Positions 55,501 through 64,000 of a stretch of 64,000 bases of DNA are shown piece after piece (position 1 is the stretch's first letter; every line of letters starts with the position of its first letter). The stretch covers positions 9,463,968 to 9,527,967 of the forward strand of contig NC_056051.1 of NCBI RefSeq assembly GCF_004379255.2. The letters are read 5' to 3'. Origin of the DNA: Salvia splendens (taxonomy: Eukaryota; Streptophyta; Magnoliopsida; Lamiales; Lamiaceae). The translations under genes and the position numbers were made by a program. A model generated the notes under the pieces. The model saw only the letters and a list, made by a program, of their open reading frames with translations, was not told where the DNA came from and did not search any database.

Positions 55501-56647
55501 TCTGGATTCCCGGACTGACTGTTGATATCAATGTGGGCTGATCTCACCAGAATACTGGGACTTAAATTAAGAAGACGGAAATCCCTCAAGGAGTAGGAGA
55601 GGGGAGAAAAATCTTCCCCTATGAGAGAGAGGAGAGGAACGAAAATTTTGACAAAAAATAAGTGTATTTTCTGTATCCTTTATTCTCCTATTTATATTAA
55701 GTCACGTATTGGGCCCAGTTAGGGATCTATGGAAGGTTTTGGATATGGCCTCCCCCAATTAGCTTTTTTACTAATTAAATTGAACCCAAAATTTAATACA
55801 AGCTTACATTGGAATATTACGAGCAGCCACTACAGAAGTAATATTGCACTTGCCATCCAAATCTGAAATTATAAGTAATCTGGCTTTCCATTTGTTTGTC
55901 GTTCATTTCCCGCGCTTAAGATGGAAACGTCCATTAATTAATTAGTGTCTGCTATGAACTTAATTAATTAACATCTTATTAATTCCAAGAATGGTCTTAG
56001 CAAGAAACACTTATTTATTATTCATATGTGCTCCTCTTGAGGGCGTTATCAATCGAGACTCACCTCGCACACGATTCAATATAATAGCAATTCTAGCACT
56101 GCTAGATATTACTCATCACTACCCAATATACCAGGATTATTGGGTTGCGAAAAACTCGCACCATTTGGTAAGTTAAAGTAGTGCATAATTAATACTGTAA
56201 CGTACATTGATTAAGAAATAAATAATTTATCAAGACCCCGTCTTTCAGTAGATAGCATAAAGACTTGTCTCGCTGTTAGATCCAATTCAGTGCTCTACCA
56301 CACCAATGTCATCTTATTTCAGTAAGGCTTAGAAAATATGCGAACTGACATTGCAGCCTTTCACAATAAGTAGTGTAGGCCTATCTGGATTGTGAAATTC
56401 TTAATTTTCTTTGTTTAGAACTGACCGTGTTACCTTAAAGTGGACGACGCCCACAACCGGTCTACTAAAACAAATACTTAGACTTTGTTAAGTTAATTAT
56501 ACATTTAAACATGCAATAAAATCCATTAAATGTAAAACATAGCAACATTATGATAAAAATAATGTGTTTCATCCATTGGAAAATAAAATAAGAGTTTTAC
56601 AGTATTCAATCACTCGAAAGGTGATTTCTAGTATACAAACTCTAACA
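52593..56647 (-). repeat. Solo Copia LTR expanded by internal tandem array (4 units)
   Basis: A TGTTAG-family LTR in minus orientation (TGAAGGGG at 52593, end CTAACA at 56647) is flanked by a perfect TSD ACTTT (52588-52592 and 56648-56652). Inside it, four head-to-tail units start with TTCCCGGACTG at 52863, 53756, 54617 and 55507 (periods 893, 861 and 890 bp). The last unit passes without break into the normal LTR end (near 56390). Each junction joins CTATCTGGATT to CCCGGACTGA. Subtracting three units leaves about 1.4 kb, the normal LTR length. Each unit keeps the LTR's TATAAATAGG. Confidence 0.92.
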
Positions 56648-56652
56648 ACTTT

Positions 56653-57330
56653 GACACTCAGAACGGACCAAATAAAGTCCTTTAAATAATACAAAATCTA
56701 GCCCGCGGCAAAGCCATCTCCTTTCCCATCTCCACTAAATCCGACACCAGATAGAAGGATCGAGGAAACGTTCTTGAAACAGAAGCCACCTACATATATT
56801 CAACGGAATGGGTGACCCCAATAAAGCCGAATCATGGATACGTGCACTTGAGCGCATATTTTATTTTCTTCACACCAAGAACGTTTGACTTGTGCATCCT
56901 TTCAGCTACTAGGGTCCGCAGATTTTTGGTGGGAGACACATAAAAAAGCAATGACTCCACAACAGTTGGCAAATCTGACGTGGGAACAATTCGAGGAAAT
57001 AATCTACGAGAAGTATATTCCCAAAAGTTATAAGAAGAAAAAGGATATGGAATTCTACAACCTGACACAAGGACGAATGTCGGTAATGGAATATGACCGC
57101 ACTTTCTGTGACATGTCCAAATACGAACCTGATCAAGTGGGCACAGATGTGAAGATGGCTGATAAATTTTGTGCTGATCTGAGGCACGAAATAAGAATGG
57201 CATTGGCCAGCCATGATGGACTATCTTAACCCGAGGCGCTGGGACGAGCACTAGACATCGAAGAGACAATTCCTAGAGAGAAAACCCCACCTCCAAAGCC
57301 GTTCCAACGACCAAGTGGGAGGAGCCATTA
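56653..57330 (+). pseudogene. Gypsy gag fragment
   Basis: From about 56775, frames give PPTYIQRNG and ASFQLLGSADFWWETHKKAM. They continue with LTWEQFEEIIYEKYIPKSY, MEFYNLTQGRMSVMEYDRTF and LRHEIRMALASHDGLS (open at 56885-57229). This is the retrotransposon gag domain of a gypsy lineage different from the two full elements here. The tail (EALGRALDIEE, PPPKPFQRPSGR) reaches about 57330, where similarity ends before any zinc knuckle. It is a fragment without LTRs in reach and with stops at 56810-56890. Confidence 0.85.
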
Positions 57331-58175
57331 ATCGGCCCTTTTCTCGCAACGGAGGACCGATCACAAGGCCTCTCGATCTAACTTACATTGCTAATGCTCT
57401 AAAATCAATCACATTTACAACCAGTATCTAAAATCTCCTGCTGAAAAGGAGTGACTCACTTGAGGCGGAACGGAAGGTGTACATAATATATGTAAAATTG
57501 TCAGCTTTATTAAAGAAAATGAAAACAAAAACATAAAAATTTTTTGTATATCATCATCCTTTCTCAATTATGAAAGAAAATAAATATATCAAAATAGTCT
57601 CTCCAAACAGAAGGCACAACACAATAATGTTTGCCTTCATTTTTATTTTTTTCGTTTTTTAAAAAAAAATCTGATCATATTAAATTCAGTTACGCCCTAT
57701 TTTTATTTTTTTTCGTTTTTTTGGGATATCAACAATTTAATGCCCAGTTTTATTTTATTTTCATTTTAGATTAATAGACATCACACTCCAAATTCATACA
57801 CTCACTTTTTGCTAAATCTAAATTCTACATTCCTTCATTTCAAAATTCCATGCCAAATCAAATCGAACTTTAAATGGTGGAGAATGGAGTATTAATATTT
57901 GACTAAGTTTTTCAATTCATTTATTACTTTAGTGCTACAAAACAGGACTATCCGACTCGATAATGTGATGTGCTCCGACAATCTTATATATGTATCATGT
58001 TTTGATCCAGTACAAGTTCTTTTAGAAAAATAAACAAAAATGTGTAAAAAAATCAATTGAACGAGAATTATATTTTTATTATATTAATTTTTATAATAAA
58101 ATATGAGTAAGAACAAATAGTAGTAGAACATGTAGTTCATTATAAAAAATGATAAAAATAACATGTGATAAATAT
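57331..58175. other. AT-rich interval without recognised features
   Basis: There is no gene. The words TTTTTATTTTTTTCGTTTTTT and close variants occur twice near 57640 and 57700. Otherwise I see nothing. Confidence 0.5.
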
Positions 58176-58184
58176 TGTGGAAAA

Positions 58185-59724
58185 GACTAAAGTCCCAAAA
58201 TGGTCCTTAATATATTTCAATTTTTTGATTTTGATCCAAAACATTATCTTTTGAATTATTCGGTCCCTCACATTTGAAATCAGATCACATTTAGTCCGAA
58301 ATGGACGGAACCGTTAAAATGTAACGGTCAACGAATTTTAAATCAATTTTGACCGGATTAAGAGTTATAATTATGTTTTATTAATGTCTAATATCTAATT
58401 AACCTAAATAACTAATTTCGGAAACCCTAATTCATCTTTCGATTCTGTTCCGGATAAAGAAAATCAGAGTTTCGCATCGGAGAATCAAAATCAATTCCAC
58501 CATGTTTCCCCTTTCCCTAGATCGGCCTCGACGACGCCGTTTAAGCCGCTCACAGCGGTCGAATCAGTTCAGAGATGGAAAATGAGAGCAATCGCGGACA
58601 AGGGTTTCGAGAAAAATCCAGTCTTGAAAATCGACTAGGAGATTGAAGAAATTGAGTTGCAAATCACTCGATTGAACTCGAGATTGGAGGCTTTGAAGGC
58701 TGAGAAGGCAAGCACGGGAGCTGTGGAGAAGAGAGGGAGATTCGTTGCGGCAAAGTTCAAGGAGCAGAAACAGAGCGGCAAGAATGATGAGATTTCGAAT
58801 TTGGGCGTAAGAACCAAGGCTAACATAAGAGGGATTAGTTTAGGTCTAGCAGAAATCGAGCCAGGTGACAATAACACCCCTCTGCAGAGTAGGAGGCAGT
58901 CTTGCTTGTTTAAGCTGCAGGGGATTGATGAGGAGAGGGTGGAAAGTTGCAATTTGAGCCTGAAATCAAGGAAATTTGCTGCGAAATAGAGGCAAGCTGT
59001 GACCACCATTGGTTCAAGAAAGGCTGTGAAGAAGGAAGAATCTGTTATGAACACAGTCCAGCGAAGAGCTGTTTAGAGATGGCGAGAAATCGGTTCCAAA
59101 CAAGAAGGCGTCTAGGCCGGGGAGAGTGGTGGCGAGTAGGTATAATCAGGGCGCGTCTCAGGCTTCGGCAATGAGGAAGATATCTCTGCCGGAGAATGAT
59201 GGTGATGCAGGGAAAGGGGTTGACAAGACGCTATCTTTTTCTGTGGGGTTGACAAGGGCTAATGAGGGCGAGAGTGAAGGGCGGTGTGAAGAAGAGGGGG
59301 GAGATTCTTAGTGAGATTATAGTTCATAGCAGTGTGAGGGGAGGAGGAGAAGGAGAGGAGAGAAGTCTCCTGGATGTGTTGTGGCGCCTGGCCTATTAAC
59401 ACAAATTTCTGTGTTAATAAAACATTAATAAAACATAATTATAACTCTTAATCACCTTTAGGTTATTAGACATTAATTAATTTAAATATTAGACATTAAT
59501 AAAACATACTTATAACTCTTAATCCGGTCAAAATCAATTTAAAATTCGTTGACTGTTCAAAATCAATTTAAAATTCGTTGACTGTTACATTTTAACGGTT
59601 CCGTTCATTTCGGACTAAATGCGATTTGATTTCTAATGTAAGGAACCAAATAATTTAAAAGATAATGTTTTGAACCAAAATAAAAAAATTACTATATGTT
59701 AAGGATCATTTTGGGACTTTAGGA
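58185..59724. mobile_element. Pack-MULE 2 carrying a host gene fragment
   Basis: Inverted termini of about 250 bp or more (GACTAAAGTCCCAAAATGGT... and its mirror) share the AAAGTC, TGGTCC, CATTATCTTTTGAATTATTC and CGGTCCCTCACA blocks with Pack-MULE 1. The flanking 9-mers TGTGGAAAA (58176-58184) and GGTGGAAAA (59725-59733) agree at 8 of 9. The 1540-bp element has no transposase. Its core is G-rich coding-like sequence. Confidence 0.85.
58503..59390 (+). pseudogene. Captured gene fragment: basic coiled-coil protein of unknown function
   Basis: The + strand reads WKMRAIADKGFEKNPVLKID, then a stop, then EIEEIELQITRLNSRLEALK, a short heptad-type coiled coil. Next comes RGRFVAAKFKEQKQSGKNDE, then a Ser/Arg/Lys-rich tail in shifting frames (ISLGLAEIEPG, TPLQSRRQSCLFKLQGIDEE, GRVVASRYNQGASQ). 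It resembles a plant-specific basic protein family that I cannot name with confidence. A stop at 58636, another at 58987 and at least two frameshifts show it is not translated whole. It fills the MULE without introns. It could act as a source of small RNA against its parent gene, but that is inference. Confidence 0.65.
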
Positions 59725-59733
59725 GGTGGAAAA

Positions 59734-60470
59734 AAGAGAGCAATGAGTTATCACTAATGAATATATAATTCAGAAACAGGAGAATGGGATTCATAGAAGA
59801 ATATTCGGAGATATATCACAAAAATATTCTAAATATCTCGCAAGATAGTGTTTGGACTTTGGACTGTTTAACAAAATTTTAAATCTAAACTTGATTGAAA
59901 TTATCAGAGTAGTGTATTTTACCACCCATTTAGGACAAGATTATAGTGGTCAATTACACGCACTGGCGAGATAATAACTCAATCGAAAAATGTATGCCAA
60001 ATAAAAAAAAAAGAGATAATAATTCAATAGAAAAATGTTTGCCAAATCCAAGAAAAAGTTATGTGTAGACAAATTTACTACAAAACCAACCTCTAGGAAA
60101 AACAGCAAATTAATGGCACAAAAAATAAAATTAAATGTACCATCAACACCAGTCAATATGTGCAAAATATGGCCGTATTGCTCATACCATATTGCGCAAT
60201 CGGATGGAAGTTTATCGCACATGATTCAAACAGCTTAAAATTAAATAAACAAAAATAAAACAAACAGAGACTAATTGAGAGAATAGAAAAAACATAAAAC
60301 TCAGACATGCATGTAACAAAATCTATATTTATATACACATAAACAGATACATACAGAGACGTAAATGAATGGAAAGGAAAAAGAAGAAGAAACACAGAGA
60401 AGAATGTAATAAGACGACTGAGAAAATGAGAAGTGAGTTGAAGTAGGGTTTTTTGGGGTCATTTTATAGC
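59734..60470 (-). other. Intergenic stretch with a possible minus-strand 5' leader
   Basis: On the minus strand a TATA-like CTATAAAATG (about 60461-60470) is followed by a CT-rich leader-like segment. An ATG at 60222 then opens a 90-codon frame (MCDKLPSDCAIWYEQYGHI) that becomes T-rich and non-protein-like. It could be the first exon of a longer gene, but no further exon is recognisable. I treat it as unproven. Confidence 0.25.
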
Positions 60471-60871
60471 AAGGAAATGCATTGGAATAGGGTTGAAGAT
60501 AATAATTTTAAAATATTGTGCTTCAATTCACGGGTAAACGGGCAAGTGGCAACGTGTTCGTTCCGACAGGGCAGCCAACTTGGACTGCCCGTACATTAAA
60601 TATTATTTTCTGTAACAGCTATATTCGTATCACCATATGTTTATTTCTATATAAGTTTTCATTTTTAATCATAAATAAACATTCATAAACGGTTTTTTGG
60701 TCATACCACCCTAAAAGATAACGCTCCTCCGTTTCCAAATTAAATATCCCACTTTCATTAGAATATTTTAAAAAATATGTAGAAAAAATTACTTCAACTC
60801 AAATCAAAATTTTGTATATTAATTTTATGGGATATTGATTTTAAAATTATGATTTAGACATAATTATGATA

Positions 60872-61247
60872 TTTCCTCCATCCGCGAATAAGAGTCTCAT
60901 TCTTATCCGGCATGGGTATTAATAAATGTTAAGAAAAAGGGGGGGAAGAAAGTTAGTGAAATATGAGTCTCATTTGTATATATTAGTTTTAAATGATATG
61001 TGAGTGGAATGAATTGGTGAAATGTGGGACATCTTTACCATTTATGGTAATTATGAACTGGGACACTTATTCGCGGACGGACAAAAATGGAAAAAACGAG
61101 ACTATATTAGTTTTAAATGATATGTGAGTGGAATGAGTTGGTGGAATGTGAGATATCTTTACCATTTGTGGTAATTATGAACCGGAACACATATTCGTGG
61201 ATGGACCAAAATGGAAAAACGTGACTCCTATTCGCAGACAGAGGGAG
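60872..61247. mobile_element. Stowaway-type MITE with internal duplication
   Basis: TTTCCTCCATCCGCGAATAA on the left and TATTCGCAGACAGAGGGAG on the right are flanked by TA. About 120 bp, starting TATTAGTTTTAAATGATATG, is present twice (near 60978 and 61104), making the element longer (376 bp) than its relatives. Confidence 0.82.
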
Positions 61248-61323
61248 TATTTATCATCAACTTTAAAATTGGCTAAACTTTACATTCTGTTTTTATTACC
61301 CAAGCCAACTCGAATAAAATATA

Positions 61324-61571
61324 CTTCATCCGTCCCATAAAAATATGGCGGATGAGATGGCACGGGAATTAAAATAAAATTGGTAAAATAAGAGAGGGGA
61401 GGAAAATGGTATGGTAAAGTGAGAGAGGAGGAGAATGGTAGTTGAAGTAGAGTTAGTGGATAGTGAGACTTACATTATTAAATTGATATAACTTTCTAAA
61501 AATGGAATGCACATATTTTTATGGGACAGACGAAAATAAAAAGTGCACATATTTTTAAGTGATGGAGGGAG
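61324..61571. mobile_element. Stowaway-type MITE
   Basis: CTTCATCCGTCCCATAAAAA and the mirror TTTTTAAGTGATGGAGGGAG bound 248 bp, with TA flanks. Confidence 0.88.
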
Positions 61572-62160
61572 TACATTAATTCGTCAAAGTATGGACTAAT
61601 AAAGAAATAATTCATACATCAGCTGATTAATGTACATTTTATTTTGTATCATATTTGAATCACGAGGCCATCATATTTGATTTAATTTAGTTAGATAATG
61701 AAAATTTATTTATCATTTATAAAAGATGAGATAGGTCTGAAAATATAAAAATTTGGATCAAATTCTTCCTTTCTATAAACTTAGAATTAGTTTATAAAAT
61801 AAAATTTTAGCTTTTTAATAAATTTTCAATTATTTAGGATTTCATTTCAATCATAAATTGTGATGGCGACAAAAAGTGATATTCCATCCATACCGAAAAA
61901 GTATAACAATTTAGTTAATGATGAGTTTTAACTCATAATTGGTAAAGTAAGAGGATTAAAGAGAAATAATGACAAAGTTCATATATTTTATCAAAACAGG
62001 CTAAAAAAGAAATAATTCATGAATACTTTTAAGTACAGAGGAAATATTCAACTTTAGGTGTAATTTGCTAAATAATGATGGTGTTTAATCATACAATGAG
62101 TTATTTTAAAGTGTGACATAAGAAGCACTCCAATCATCCCCTTTATGTGCTTACAGTTTG
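61572..62160. other. AT-rich interval without recognised features
   Basis: I see no gene and no clear repeat in this ~590-bp stretch. Confidence 0.5.
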
Positions 62161-62162
62161 CT

Positions 62163-62358
62163 ATTTTGGTCCCTCTCATTTTAATTGTTACACTTCAATT
62201 TTACTATTTTTAGTAATGGATATCATATATCATTAACTCATTTCATTTTATTATAATACTAATATAAAAAGTAGAATCTACGTGTCACTAGTATTATAAT
62301 ACTCATCTTAAAATTCGTGCTGGGTCAAAATGAGACATATATTAAGGGACATAGGGAG
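62163..62358. mobile_element. Stowaway-type MITE, left end decayed
   Basis: The right end ATTAAGGGACATAGGGAG before TA is clear. The left end near 62163 (TTTTGGTCCCTCTCATTTTA) is a weak mirror, so the left boundary is approximate. Confidence 0.6.
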
Positions 62359-62494
62359 TACTTTAAAAAGACAAATTAAGTATTTATATATTACTATTAT
62401 TTACTTTATATATTTATCTTAAAAAATTTAATAGTGAAAAAATCAAATACCAACAATAAAACAACATTTATTAATTGTGTAGGTACCAACAATA

Positions 62495-62576
62495 CCGGTT
62501 GTGGGCGTCGTCCACTTTAAGGTAACACGTTCAGTTCTGAATAAAAAAAAAATTCACAACCCAGATAAGCAGAGAC
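62495..62576 (+). repeat. Fragment of the TGTTAG Copia LTR
   Basis: ACCGGTTGTGGGCGTCGTCC, then ACTTTAAGGTAACACG and CACAACCCAGATAAG are the reverse complement of the block seen at 31690-31780 inside the minus LTRs. Only ~80 bp remain. Confidence 0.8.
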
Positions 62577-62823
62577 TACCTACAAAATCTACAAAATCAG
62601 TGTGGTCAATACTATGGAGGTCGACAACTCTATGCAGCAATCATACATATATGCAGTGTGGTCCTGTTCTATTGATGTATACAACTCGTAATACTTGATA
62701 ATCAAGAAAAAATATTCGAAACCCAACTTAAGCTGAGAACATACAAACACAAGTTTTCATCTGTTATCGACTTTTCGGGAAATTCACGATCATTTACGGA
62801 CTAAATTTATACTAATATATTCC

Positions 62824-63217
62824 TAGGATTGTATTAAAAGGACAATCATATTTAAAAATGACAACATACACTAATGAAGATCCTTAGATTTAGGAGCCGA
62901 TTCAATCTTAACCTACTATGTGGCAGGCTTGATTGCTTATGTCTCGCAGATTACTTGATTATATCTTATTTCGTATCGCAGATTACTTGAAACCATATAC
63001 AGAGTTGCTTGCCTATGTATCACATATTGTTTGTCTATGTATCACAGATTGCTTGCCTAGATTGTCATTTAATTATGGTGTCACCATAGTGCTCTGATTT
63101 CGTATCGTAGATTGCTTGGAACCATATGCCGAGTTGCTTGCCTATGTATCGCAGATTGCATGATACATTGTTGTCAAGTTGTAACTTTAAGACAGGTGTA
63201 ACTCTAACGCACCCCTA
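62824..63217. mobile_element. Non-autonomous TIR element with internal repeats, copy 2
   Basis: This is the inverse-orientation relative of 45103-45517, with left end TAGGATTGTATTA and right end mirror TAGGGGTGCGTTAG. GCTTGCCTATGTATC(A/G)CAGATT-type units recur three to four times. TATATTC flanks the element on both sides, if the termini are set one base outward; this may be its TSD. Confidence 0.6.
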
Positions 63218-63452
63218 TATTCATATCTATTAATTAATATATAAAGTGACAGTTTTTTTGAACTTTTTTAAATGTCAGTTTTATCCTTTTTGGCGGGAAA
63301 CTGTGCATTATTTATACTAATTGTGTTGTTTTATTTGCACCATTTTGCGTTAATATTATAAATCCTGTTAAAAATAGTTGGATTGTAGTAATTTTAGCCA
63401 CTTCTGGAATTTTGTGTAGATGCTGGCCTATATATATTGTATTGCGGGCCTA

Positions 63453-63672
63453 CTCCCCGTCCTCAAAGAATATGCACTTTGGGCTCGGCACGAGTTTTAA
63501 TGCAAAATTGTTAAGTAAGACAGAGGTAGAGAGAAAAAATAATTAAAATTTTGTTATTGGGGATTGGGTCTCACCTCAATAGAGAAAAATGAGTTTACAA
63601 AATTGAAAAATGCATATTTTTGTGAGACGGACTAAAAAGGAAAGAGTGAATAGTCTTTTGGGACGGAGGGAG
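63453..63672. mobile_element. Stowaway-type MITE
   Basis: CTCCCCGTCCTCAAAGAATA on the left and GTCTTTTGGGACGGAGGGAG on the right bound 220 bp, with TA flanks. Confidence 0.85.
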
Positions 63673-64000
63673 TATTTTTTATGTTAAGATGCATGGCTAT
63701 TTTTTTGTGAAAAAGCATAGACGGAGCATTGAAATACTCTTCTATTTATTTTATTCTTCCAAAGCATTCCATGATCCATCAAGCCTCTTTGCAGTTCATT
63801 CATGGAAAATGAAATACATCATAAGTTACAATTGGATGGTATTCAATGCTCTTTAAACATATTATATTTCACCTTCTAATTACTTCATCTTTTTAAGTGT
63901 TTTCAATTCAATTAATACTGGTACATTAAAAATCACAAGATTTATATTCTTGATATCAAGACGATAGAATAAAATCCTAATTTTACAAGATTAAAAATAA
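63673..64000. other. AT-rich end of window, no recognised features
   Basis: No gene, TIR or long repeat is visible up to the window end. Confidence 0.5.

Noticed and set aside
55097..56176. Two similar 60-residue frames containing a shared motif (RNTYLLFICAPLE)
   Set aside because: They recur because they sit in repeated units of the same LTR array, and the sequence is non-coding LTR.

Overview
The window reads as nuclear DNA of a flowering plant, most likely a eudicot. The evidence is stacked Ty1/copia and Ty3/gypsy LTR retrotransposons, many Stowaway-type MITEs with the CTCCCTCCGTCC terminus and TA target duplications, hAT-like and PIF/Harbinger-like elements, two Pack-MULEs, and one intron-containing plant gene. 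I see no rRNA, tRNA, CRISPR array, operon or bacterial feature. The species cannot be fixed from the sequence; a Lamiales-like genome is only a guess.

Positions 1-38809 are a nested transposon graveyard. The oldest layer is a decayed plus-strand Copia (Tnt1/Tork-like) relic, seen at 1-556, 17515-18808, 20251-20766, 20994-21798, 29896-30337 and (duplicated) 32474-32912. It was broken by an Athila-type gypsy (557-17514, TSD CAGTT), an Athila-type solo LTR (18809-20250, TSD TCAGG), a short non-LTR insertion (20767-20993, TSD AAATCAG) and a second gypsy element (21799-29895, TSD ATCAA/ATCAT). Inside the Athila element sit a very young minus-strand Copia (2979-8295, TSD AGGAA, LTRs differing at one base of 551) and a Copia-type solo LTR (8652-10115, TSD GTTTG). 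From 27899 to 34335, LTRs of that last family lie in an LTR-spacer-LTR-spacer-LTR tandem duplication. The array runs into a 5'-truncated third Copia (34336-38809) whose 3' LTR holds another Athila-type solo LTR (36047-37650).

Positions 38810-51000 are gene-bearing and rich in DNA transposons. A Pack-MULE (39187-40066) carries a piece of a DUF579 (glucuronoxylan/polysaccharide O-methyltransferase family) gene. A LINE RNase H remnant follows. The only gene I consider intact is at 41776-44024: four coding exons, 342 codons, a probable plastid protein with a uORF just upstream and a MITE in intron 2. Downstream are about ten MITE-class insertions, including a hAT-type element filled with ATATCG repeats.

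Positions 51000-64000 hold a solo Copia LTR (52593-56647, intact TSD ACTTT) whose interior expanded into four tandem units of about 0.89 kb. After it come a gypsy gag fragment, a second Pack-MULE (58185-59724) of the same TIR family carrying a different host gene fragment, and more MITEs.

By nesting and LTR divergence the order is: outer Copia, then the gypsy at 21799 (about 11-12% LTR mismatch in the stretch compared), then Athila (about 3%), then the Copia at 2979 (one mismatch). No retroelement polyprotein in the window is intact. The observations most worth checking are the satellite-like amplification inside one solo LTR, the two Pack-MULEs that share termini but carry different host genes, and the predicted G2/M (MSA) promoter motifs in the youngest Copia LTR.
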